A stretch of DNA of 64,000 nt. Origin: Fenollaria sporofastidiosus. GTDB taxonomy: Bacteria > Bacillota > Clostridia > Tissierellales > Peptoniphilaceae. A program made the position numbers and the translations under genes. The notes under the pieces were generated by a model. The model ran no database searches, had not been told where the DNA came from, and saw only the letters and a list, made by a program, of their open reading frames with translations. This document shows positions 27,428 through 34,818 of this stretch, piece by piece; within the stretch, counting starts at the first letter, position 1; each line of letters opens with the position of its first letter. The stretch spans positions 124,001 through 188,000 of the forward strand of contig NZ_OW968186.1 of NCBI RefSeq assembly GCF_943169635.2, written 5' to 3'.

Positions 27428-28393
27428 TTACTCTGTTTGGATATTTATTTTTCTATATTCCATCGGGCTTTTGCCATAGTTCTTTTTAAAAGCCTCTGAG
27501 AACTTACTCATATTAGTATAGCCAACTTTCCCTGCTATTGCTGTTACACTTTCATCTGTTTTTAACAATAAGCTGGCTGCTACATTCATCTTGTAACTAC
27601 TTAAATATGAGTATATCGCCTCCCCATATACACCTTTAAAGCACTTTTTCAAAGCTGATAATGATAGGTCATACATTTTTGCTAATTCTGTCATTGTATA
27701 GTGGTTATCTAAGTTGTCTGTAATCAAACTTTTTATCTCTTTAATTTTTTCCACTTGTGATTTGTAGAAATACTGTTGTGTTTTGTTTACCTGAGTTAGA
27801 TCAATAGATTTTAACAAAATAAACAGCTCTATTATTTTTATCTGTAAATATTCCTTCTTTAATTTGTCCGGAAGCATATATAACTCTCCAAAAATATGAT
27901 TTATCATTGCCTCCTTGTGTAATACAAATGGAGTATTGTCTGATGAAAATAGATTCTTAATCTCCATAGTATTAATATTAAAATAACCTAAAAGTTCATT
28001 CAATCTTCCCTCTACATTCTCTGACAAGGAAATATTAATAGTTATTCCATGGAAATATGATAATGGGAGACTACAGGTACTATATTCTGAATCTAATTTT
28101 TCAATTAGAACATCTCCCGGTTCTAAATATAAATAATCTCCATTTATAGTTTCTGATTCAATTCTTCCTTCCTTACAGTGATGTATGCTAAGACAATTAT
28201 TTTCTGATTTTATGCGTTTTGAGTTTGTGGTGGCATGAAAATTATTATACATCACCGAAATTCCCGGAAAAACCTGATAACAGATTATTGTACCATTTCC
28301 TCTATCTTGTTGCATTTCATACACTGCACAAACTCTATCTTCACAAATTTTATTCATACCTTGCTTTAACATGAATTGATTTATTTCAAACAA
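27428..28393 (-). CDS. AraC family transcriptional regulator (element 2)
   Basis: This regulator of about 321 aa has a C-terminal AraC domain: HYTMTELAKMYDLSLSALKK, VYGEAIYSYLSSYKMNVAAS, VTAIAGKVGYTNMSKFSEAF and NYGKSPMEYR. The start is uncertain: TTG at 28393 stands 6 bases after GAGGTG and is preferred over a GTG inside the ribosome site and an ATG at 28372. It is placed between the ECF ATPase gene and the ABC pair in the same operon. This layout, and the N-terminal domain lacking a sugar-type cupin signature I can recognise, resemble PchR-like siderophore regulators. Confidence 0.88.
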   Translation of the reverse strand: MFEINQFMLKQGMNKICEDRVCAVYEMQQDRGNGTIICYQVFPGISVMYNNFHATTNSKRIKSENNCLSIHHCKEGRIESETINGDYLYLEPGDVLIEKLDSEYSTCSLPLSYFHGITINISLSENVEGRLNELLGYFNINTMEIKNLFSSDNTPFVLHKEAMINHIFGELYMLPDKLKKEYLQIKIIELFILLKSIDLTQVNKTQQYFYKSQVEKIKEIKSLITDNLDNHYTMTELAKMYDLSLSALKKCFKGVYGEAIYSYLSSYKMNVAASLLLKTDESVTAIAGKVGYTNMSKFSEAFKKNYGKSPMEYRKINIQTE

Positions 28394-28403
28394 ACATATC
28401 ACC

Positions 28404-29852
28404 TCAGTTCAAAAAATATTCTTTTAGTTTAACAAATCCCTTATTGTCTAAAAGATACTGTTCTTTTATTTGTCCTTTATCTATTTGAATTACATAGTTA
28501 CAACAGGTAGCTATAAATTCATAGTCATGAGTAATTATTATAACGGTTTTCTTTTTATCCGCTAACTTCTTAATTTCATTAGCGACCTGTATCATATGAC
28601 TTAAATCTAAACCGCTCGTAGGCTCATCAAAAATCAAAATATCACGATTTGATGTCAAAGCGCTTGCAATTGCAACTCTCTGTTTTTGACCGCCTGATAA
28701 AGACATCGGATGTCTTTCTCTTAATTCCAGTAAATTAAGTTCTTCCATTATACTTATTATATCATTCTTTATAGTTTTATCTGCCCCTAATAACAGTTCA
28801 TCTTCTACGCTTTCTGTAAATAGCTGATGATTTGTGTCTTGCATCACCATATAGCAATTACGCAATCTGTCCTTTTTCTTTAATATTTTATCATTATATT
28901 TAATTTTACTTCTATCTTTATTTTCCAAGCCACATATACAGCGTGCAAATGTAGATTTCCCTGCACCATTGTCTCCAATAATTGCCACAACATTATTTAA
29001 TGGAAATTGTAAATTTTCTATATCAAGTATCATTTTGTTTTTCTTATAAGCAAATCTCAAATTTGATAGAATAAAATTTTCACTTCCAGTCAATTTTCTT
29101 ACCTCTATCGGATACTTACTTAAAGTAAACGGTCTTATTTTAGATTTATGTTGCTCATAAAACTTGCTTTCATCATCATAGCAATCAACTATTCTACCTG
29201 ATTCCATATAAAATATGTGATCCAGTAAACCTTGTAGATAATATAATCTATGCTCTGCAATAATAATAGTTTTTCCTTGTTTTTTCCATAACTCTATTAT
29301 ATTCCTTAAATCTTTAGTAGACTGTTTGTCAAGATTTGAGGACGGCTCGTCCAAAATTATAATATCAGGATCTGTAACAGAAACTGAAGCACAAGCAATT
29401 TTTTGTTTTTCTCCTCCCGATAAGGAAAAGATGTTTTCCCCTAACAAATTATCTATATTAAAAAGTCTGACCGTTTTCTTTATCTTAGAAATAATTTCAG
29501 TCTCAGAAACTCCCTTGTTCTCACTTGCAAAAGCTAATTCACTTGTCGTATCTACAGTGAAAAATTGTGTTTTAGGATTTTGAAAAACACTTCCGCTAAT
29601 ATTAGATATATCTTCCAAACTGTATTTATCCGAATTAACACCATTAATGTATATTTCCCCTACTATATTTCCTTCATAATAGTTGGGTATTAATCCATTG
29701 ATAAGCCTTACTACAGTAGATTTTCCACAGCCTGAATCTCCACAAAATAATACCGTTTCTCCTTTTTTGATAAAAAAACTAATTTCTGATATACTGTCTT
29801 TCTTCTCACTTACATTACCGTAACTAAAGCTTACATTTCTAAATTCGATCAT
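28404..29852 (-). CDS. ECF transporter double ATPase (EcfA-EcfA' fusion)
   Basis: This 482-aa protein has two ATPase domains. The first has Walker A GDSGCGKST, Q-loop VFQNPKTQFF, signature LSGGEKQ and Walker B IIILDEP. The second (from about residue 265) has GDNGAGKST, LSGGQKQR and ILIFDEP. It corresponds to the first two thirds of the fused protein at 2849-5014. Stop and start spacing to the T component (18 bases) and to AraC (a few bases) indicate one transcript. It energises the S component at 30590-31186. Confidence 0.94.
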   Translation of the reverse strand: MIEFRNVSFSYGNVSEKKDSISEISFFIKKGETVLFCGDSGCGKSTVVRLINGLIPNYYEGNIVGEIYINGVNSDKYSLEDISNISGSVFQNPKTQFFTVDTTSELAFASENKGVSETEIISKIKKTVRLFNIDNLLGENIFSLSGGEKQKIACASVSVTDPDIIILDEPSSNLDKQSTKDLRNIIELWKKQGKTIIIAEHRLYYLQGLLDHIFYMESGRIVDCYDDESKFYEQHKSKIRPFTLSKYPIEVRKLTGSENFILSNLRFAYKKNKMILDIENLQFPLNNVVAIIGDNGAGKSTFARCICGLENKDRSKIKYNDKILKKKDRLRNCYMVMQDTNHQLFTESVEDELLLGADKTIKNDIISIMEELNLLELRERHPMSLSGGQKQRVAIASALTSNRDILIFDEPTSGLDLSHMIQVANEIKKLADKKKTVIIITHDYEFIATCCNYVIQIDKGQIKEQYLLDNKGFVKLKEYFLN

Positions 29853-29870
29853 CTATTATCACCACCCTCA

Positions 29871-30590
29871 TTATAGAAAGATAAATCCTAAGAAAAGCAA
29901 TGATGAATATATTATTAATAACACATCTAAAAGTTTAAATCCAATTTTACATATATTGGTTCTCTTTCCTGATGAATCTAATCCTCTAATTAATGCTGAA
30001 GCTGATAATTCTTCTCCTATTTTTGTAATCGAAATCATAAGTGGCACTAACCTGTATTCCAGCAATTTAACAGGATCGCCACATAAATTAATGCCTCGCA
30101 TTCTCATTGCATCTTTTATATATGAGTATTCTTCTTTTATTGTAGGAAAAAATCTGAATACAACAGAAAGTGGGATAATAATCTTATCAGACAAATGTAT
30201 TCTCTCCATTGCTGCTATAAACTCACTTACTGTTGTTGTACTGATAAAATAATACCCCATAATGAATCCCGGTAGAATTCTTATATATATGCCTATTAAT
30301 GCTCCCAAAATAAAAAAGCCTAATCCTGACAATATCGGTAATATTTTTAGTTCCAATATGAAAAGGATACTATATGTTAATAAAAGTTTGCAAACTATAT
30401 CCCACTTTTTATCAATGCTTAACAACAATAAAGGTAAGATAAGCGTTGCAAAGCGTATATAATACATTATTCCTACTGAACTACCGGCTGTCATTATTGT
30501 GGTAACTATTATCATTAAAAAAATTTTGGTTCTTGGATCAAGATATATAGATTTTTTGCTTTCAAATATATAATCTATCTCCATTTTCAT
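29871..30590 (-). CDS. ECF transporter T component (EcfT)
   Basis: This 239-aa membrane protein begins with the family hallmark YLDPRTKIFLMIIVTTIM and carries both coupling motifs, DAMRMRGINL and SASALIRGLDSSGKR. These helices dock to the two ATPase domains. It overlaps the S-component stop by one base. It is homologous to the C-terminal third of the fused protein at 2849-5014. Confidence 0.93.
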   Translation of the reverse strand: MKMEIDYIFESKKSIYLDPRTKIFLMIIVTTIMTAGSSVGIMYYIRFATLILPLLLLSIDKKWDIVCKLLLTYSILFILELKILPILSGLGFFILGALIGIYIRILPGFIMGYYFISTTTVSEFIAAMERIHLSDKIIIPLSVVFRFFPTIKEEYSYIKDAMRMRGINLCGDPVKLLEYRLVPLMISITKIGEELSASALIRGLDSSGKRTNICKIGFKLLDVLLIIYSSLLFLGFIFL

Positions 30591-31186
30591 TATACTATTC
30601 CTGCTTTTTTAAAATGTTTGTTTAAAACAGCTCTGCCTAATATTCCACCTAAAATTCCACCAACAAAACAAGAAAGTACAAAAACCGGAAGAGTCCAATT
30701 TGGAGTAAGTTCAGCTAAAGTTTTTGCATACTCCGCTCCATATCCTTCTGATACAGTTTTCAAAAACTCACTTCTCATAAAATATATTCTTGCAAAAAAT
30801 CCACTGCTTAATAATGAAAAAAAAGAATATCCTAATATAATAAATTTTATATCTTTATACTTACCTGCTCTCATAACAACATCAGCAAGTATTCCACAGA
30901 TAACACAACAAACCAAAACTAAAATTCCACTACCCATAACCATAAATAATATTCCTATGATTATTCCTGTTAAACTAACCATTCCAAATTTGTTTATTTT
31001 AGTAACATAAAGCATAAACGGTATTCCACATACAATTGGTGTAAGGATTCCCAACAAAATCGTAAAAACAGGAATGTATCCCAACATCATAGTTGCAAAA
31101 TATAAAACAAAATAAATTGCAGTAAAAATTCCTACATTTATTAAATCTTTAGCGTTTAATTTGTTGTTTTGAGATTCTTGATTCAT
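30590..31186 (-). CDS. MptD/Trep_Strep-type ECF S component (element 2)
   Basis: This 198-aa integral membrane protein has the start NNKLNAKDLINVGIFTAIYF, which parallels KLKAKDIITVTLLSLCNILI of 2252-2830. Later parts (AGKYKDIKFIILGYSFFSLL; FVGGILGGILGRAVLNKHF) are typical of this putative ECF substrate subunit. It is the first gene of its operon, with GGAGGTATTATT before the ATG and an operator-like palindrome in the leader. Ligand unknown. Confidence 0.87.
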   Translation of the reverse strand: MNQESQNNKLNAKDLINVGIFTAIYFVLYFATMMLGYIPVFTILLGILTPIVCGIPFMLYVTKINKFGMVSLTGIIIGILFMVMGSGILVLVCCVICGILADVVMRAGKYKDIKFIILGYSFFSLLSSGFFARIYFMRSEFLKTVSEGYGAEYAKTLAELTPNWTLPVFVLSCFVGGILGGILGRAVLNKHFKKAGIV

Positions 31187-31219
31187 AATAATACCTCCAT
31201 AAAATTTACAAATAATTAA

Positions 31220-31255
31220 GTTAGATATTGCTAACTTATAATTGTTCTCATTATA
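31220..31255 (-). promoter_or_regulatory. -10 box and DtxR-like palindrome ahead of the ECF/ABC operon
   Basis: The palindrome GTTAG-atattg-CTAAC (31220-31235) differs from that at 15724-15739 in a single central base when compared on opposite strands. On the reverse strand a TATAAT (31250-31255) lies 14 bases upstream; the -35 box is weak. Overlap with the start point suggests repression. Confidence 0.58.
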
Positions 31256-31410
31256 CAGGAATATTCTTTGTGTCTCTACTCTAAATAGTTATATTATACT
31301 CCAAATGGTTTTGTTTTGTTCATAAAATCATATCAATATCTGTTTTTATATGTTATAATAAAATCCAGATATGCTTAAAGCTTTCTACAAATCATTCTTT
31401 TATAGCTTTT

Positions 31411-31619
31411 ATAGCAAGCACAGTAAGTGTACGGACACTTACAAAAAAATTGATGAAGCAGCCCTATTGGGATCTGCTTCTTTTTTTATCAATTTTTACC
31501 TTGTACCCTCGCCTAATAGTTTCATCAATTCGAGCAAACTCTCATTGGAAACTATTGGCTGGGCAAACTTTTAGGGAGAACCCTAAGACCCCAAAATATA
31601 TTTTATAAAGGAGAATAAA
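31411..31619 (+). other. oriT-like mobilization region, copy 2
   Basis: The same three inverted repeats as copy 1 are present: GTAAGTGT/ACACTTAC (31423-31442), AATAGTTTC/GAAACTATT (31515-31523, 31548-31556) and TTAGGG/CCCTAA (31571-31586). Almost every base of the arms is conserved, although the mob genes that follow are broken. Such a site could still be mobilized in trans. Confidence 0.6.
31455..31487 (+). terminator. Terminator within oriT-like copy 2
   Basis: GAAGCAG (31455-31461) pairs with CTGCTTC (31474-31480), followed by seven T; it matches 16984-17015. Confidence 0.8.
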
Positions 31620-31975
31620 ATGACAAATAGATTTAGAAATGAAAGAATAGAAATTAAGCTAACTAAAGAAGAAAAAGAAGTTTTTGAAAAGAAAATTAAA
31701 CTTGCAAATCGCAAAACTATGTCCCACTTTCTTAGAAAGTGTGTATTAGAAAAAGAAATTTATGTTGTAGATTTAGAACCATTTAGAAACCTACAATGGT
31801 GCTTTCAAATGTAACAAATAACATAAACCAGATTGCAAAAGCTACTAATACAACTGGTGTTATTTACAAGAATGAAATTGAATCAATGAATAGACAGATA
31901 GAAAAATTATCAAAAGAAATATAACAGATCCATTCCCTACTTCTTAATAAATCAAAAGGTAGTTCTGGTGACTAA
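31620..31975 (+). pseudogene. Broken mobC copy
   Basis: MTNRFRNERIEIKLTKEEKE and MSHFLRKCVLEKEIY match the intact MobC. Near 31797 a one-base loss shifts the frame, ending the first part at 31814. The other frame continues as SNVTNNINQIAKATNTTGVI, hits a TAA at 31922 where the intact copy has tryptophan, and ends KGSSGD at 31975. Two independent lesions indicate long decay. Confidence 0.9.
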
Positions 31976-31976
31976 T

Positions 31977-32057
31977 ATGGCAATTACAAAAATACCTCAT
32001 ATCAGTAGGGATGATACACAAATTCTTTACACTATCAATTTGACAATACTTCCATAA
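31977..32057 (+). pseudogene. Relaxase N-terminal stub
   Basis: MAITKIPHISRDD copies the first residues of the relaxase at 17508, then the sequence diverges and stops after 26 codons. The rest of the gene has been lost, replaced by the defence-type genes on the other strand. Confidence 0.75.
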
Positions 32058-32109
32058 AAGAAGATACAAGACCTTTTAGTCTTATGTATCTTCTCTTAAA
32101 TTTGTTATA

Positions 32110-33366
32110 CTATAATTCACTCGCTGATTTTATAATAATCTCTTCTGATATCACTTTAAGTAATGGTATTTCCTTTAATAAGGCTTTAGAATCTTTAAAA
32201 GGTTTATAAATTCCTCTTTCATTCAATCTAACTTCATTAGACTTGCTGTGAACAAGTGAATTTCTAGTTTTATATATTCTATTAGCCAACTTCTTAAATA
32301 TTTGTTTTTTGTCTCCTATTAAATCTATTGCATCTCCATTTGAAAAATTAACCGTATTATTTTTATAGTATTCTATAATGTCTTCATTAATTTCATTCAA
32401 TTTTTCTGTTATCTTTTCAATATCTATATACTTTCTTAATGTTAATTCTAGTGCTTCCAATTCACTTCCTACCGTACTTTCAGTTCTTTTTTTGTTAATT
32501 AAATCTACAAGTTTCATTATATCTTTTTTTCTTTTTGTAGAAAATCCCGGATCTAGCAATATTTCTTTAACATTATTAACAACACCTTCTTTATAGATTT
32601 CTTCATAAAAATATTCCATAATATGATAAAATCCTATAAATTGTACAAAAGGATCTTCTGAAGATACTGCCATATGGTACTGTTCTGTTAAGTCTTGTTT
32701 ATATAATAATCTTGGTGCATCTAACTCTTCACTTTTGTAAGAGCTATTTTTATTCCTATACCTAATATTTAATAATTCATCTAAGCTATTCATAATCCTG
32801 AAGGAATATCCATAGTTATAGCAAAAGTTAAATAAAAATGAATTAATATAATCATTAAGTTTATTTTTATCAATATCTTTATTATATGAAACAATTAATG
32901 AATAAGGATTTCTAAAACAAACTCTTAATAAATTAAAAAAATTTTCACCTTCATCTTCTGGCAATCTAGGAGGAAAAATCATAAAATTTCTTTTTAAACT
33001 TTCCAAGTCTATTTCTTTAATAATATTCCATACCATTACATCTGATATTTCTTGAAATTTATATTCAATATTATTCATGGAATCTTTAATATTAGTAAAT
33101 ATTATTCGTTCCTCAAATTTATACGGCAATAGTCTTCGAACCATTTTATTTGTTTGATAAATAATAACTTCATAGCTATTATTATTTGATACTGTAAATT
33201 GTGACAAATCCGATTTCATTGCATCATTGCTAATATTATTATAGTCAGATTTACTAAATTCAAAACTTTTTTCACCTACAATATAACTAATACTATCTTC
33301 GCTATAATCTATATTAAATCTTCTCAATATAAATTTTACTTTATCAATAAATTCATCCCATTCCAT
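32110..33366 (-). CDS. HEPN-motif protein, probable defence gene
   Basis: This 418-aa protein matches no family I can name. Its C-terminal helical region contains YKTRNSLVHSKSNE, i.e. R368-N-S-L-V-H373, the Rx4H active-site pattern of HEPN ribonucleases. A preceding helix reads FVQFIGFYHIMEYFYEEIY. The first 200 residues are mixed alpha/beta without obvious motifs. It stands alone, in the island between the decayed element and an AbiEi remnant, with a plain RBS (GGAGAAGAGTAAAT). A single-protein abortive-infection type role is inferred. Confidence 0.65.
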   Translation of the reverse strand: MEWDEFIDKVKFILRRFNIDYSEDSISYIVGEKSFEFSKSDYNNISNDAMKSDLSQFTVSNNNSYEVIIYQTNKMVRRLLPYKFEERIIFTNIKDSMNNIEYKFQEISDVMVWNIIKEIDLESLKRNFMIFPPRLPEDEGENFFNLLRVCFRNPYSLIVSYNKDIDKNKLNDYINSFLFNFCYNYGYSFRIMNSLDELLNIRYRNKNSSYKSEELDAPRLLYKQDLTEQYHMAVSSEDPFVQFIGFYHIMEYFYEEIYKEGVVNNVKEILLDPGFSTKRKKDIMKLVDLINKKRTESTVGSELEALELTLRKYIDIEKITEKLNEINEDIIEYYKNNTVNFSNGDAIDLIGDKKQIFKKLANRIYKTRNSLVHSKSNEVRLNERGIYKPFKDSKALLKEIPLLKVISEEIIIKSASEL

Positions 33367-33668
33367 ATTTACTCTTCTCCTTTAAAATTTGTATATTTTT
33401 ATAATGTTGAATTTTTATTGCTTTTTCCTCCTTGATATTAGTATCATCTTACTTTATATAAGTTGAAACCACTTCTTTTATCTAGTTTTTAGTCACTTAT
33501 AAATTTTTTTCTTTGAGGGCTTTCCTTTTGCAATATATGATAGCTCCATTTTCAAACTCTTTGGTTTTTTCTGCTAATTTAATGCATCTACTACAAACGT
33601 TATAATGCTAATTCTTTTATGTGTGTCAATAAGATTTTGTTCATCTTCTTCAATAAAACCTTTTAAAA
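33367..33668. other. Gene-poor gap with decayed coding
   Basis: The reverse strand holds short blocked frames, for example FIEEDEQNLIDTHKRISIIT and MELSYIAKGKPSKKKIYK, that lie where an AbiEii partner would follow AbiEi. No intact gene or RNA is seen. Confidence 0.5.
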
Positions 33669-34262
33669 TTAAATCTTCGATAATACCTCCATATATTTTC
33701 TAATTTCATCTTCTATTTTAAATAGTCTACTGTATTTTATGAATCTTCTTAGGTTTTTATTTGGTGATTTAAAGTATTTTTTTATGGCTTCTGTGAAAAT
33801 TTGCTTATCTATTTTTTCTCTGTCGATTATGATGTCACAAATTGTTCGATCTATATCATAAACTGGAATAAGGTTGCCTTGTGGTGATTTTATTTCTGTC
33901 TTTCCTAGTTCGTATAAATCTTTTTTACATAGTGAACTTGTAGATCTTCATATCTTTTCTTGATATGACTTGCATTGTAACCTTGGGGGTACAGATATAT
34001 GAAATACATTTGGAGTTCTGTCGGATAGGTCGTGGAGGTAGATGGATGTTTGATGGGAAAATATAATTCGATTACTATTTGATGATATTAAAACAAAATC
34101 GTCTATTACTTTCCCTTTTAGTTGATATAGTCCTGGTCTCAATCTTTCTAATTGTCCACTTTTTGTTAATACTGATAAATTATGCCTAGTATATCCAAGT
34201 TCTTCTGCTTCTTTGTTGGTTATCACTAAATTTTCTTGTATATATTCTTTAAGTGTATTCAT
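33669..34262 (-). pseudogene. abiEi: AbiEi-type antitoxin, frameshifted
   Basis: MNTLKEYIQENLVITNKEAE and SGQLERLRPGLYQLKG form the winged-helix of AbiEi antitoxins. At about 33984-33988 a run of five C adds one base. The first frame ends at 33948, while the other carries on as QGYNASHIKKRYEDLQVHYV, PVYDIDRTICDIIIDREKID and FKIEDEIRKYMEVLSKI to a stop at 33669. The AbiEii nucleotidyltransferase toxin is absent. Confidence 0.85.
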
Positions 34263-34352
34263 AGTCCGCCTCCTCTCATTTATGCTTTTATTATATATTA
34301 TAAAAGCGAATATGTAAAGTTGCTTATGAGTTTTCCATTTTTTGAAAAAGGA

Positions 34353-34374
34353 TGTGACGAAACATTACTTCCTT
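34353..34374. repeat. 22-base dispersed motif, copy 3 (diverged)
   Basis: tgtgacgaaacattacttcc followed by tt matches copies 1 and 2 at 18 of 22 bases and abuts the recombinase-tail remnant. Confidence 0.45.
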
Positions 34375-34411
34375 TAATAAAAAAAAAGAGCAGCCTTTTA
34401 AGCCACTCTTG
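34375..34411 (-). terminator. Terminator of the recombinase-tail remnant
   Basis: AAGAGTGGCTT - AA - AAGGCTGCTCTT with a following T run on the reverse strand; matches 6366-6399. Confidence 0.65.
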
Positions 34412-34460
34412 TAGAAAGTATAAAATGAGTTTATCTTATTAAATTTTTCTTTGTGTCTCC

Positions 34461-34621
34461 TCATACCAGTTGCAAAAATACTCTTACATTCATGTAGTTT
34501 TTTTGAGTCTTTTTGACGTATCCTTCTTCCTCTTTATCAAATACAAAATGCTTATAAAACTGCTTAAAATGCAGGACTTCTAAATTTACATCTTTTGTAT
34601 CAATGCTACCGTCTCCACATG
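34461..34621 (-). pseudogene. Serine recombinase C-terminal remnant
   Basis: The reverse strand reads CGDGSIDTKDVNLEVLHFKQ, FYKHFVFDKEEEGYVKKTQK and NYMNVRVFLQLV-stop. The DNA matches 6450-6609 of the intact recombinase gene closely, but here the frame is uninterrupted. Homology ends sharply at ctccacatg (34613-34621). It is the end of a third, otherwise lost, element of the same type. Confidence 0.85.
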
Positions 34622-34681
34622 AAGCGAGTGAACACTAAGTATGTCAAGTAGCTACGATCGTATGTAGGAACATATCCATGA

Positions 34682-34718
34682 ACTATTTAACGATAGCATA
34701 AGGTTATCGTTAAATAGT
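34682..34718. repeat. Perfect 14-bp stem hairpin
   Basis: ACTATTTAACGATA (34682-34695) is mirrored by TATCGTTAAATAGT (34705-34718) with a 9-base loop. No T run follows, so it is not a simple terminator. A palindrome TACGATCGTA lies nearby at about 34663-34672. The gap 34622-34818 holds no gene. Confidence 0.6.
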
Positions 34719-34818
34719 ATCAGACTATAATGTCCCATACATAGAATACTTTTTGAGACATGTTTTAATGAATCTGAGTCTGTTTGTGAAAATATATCTT
34801 AAGAACTATTCAAGTAAA

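Noticed and set aside
31977..32057. A complete small gene starting at 31977
   Set aside because: Only the first six residues match the relaxase and the frame ends at once in unrelated DNA; it is a stub.
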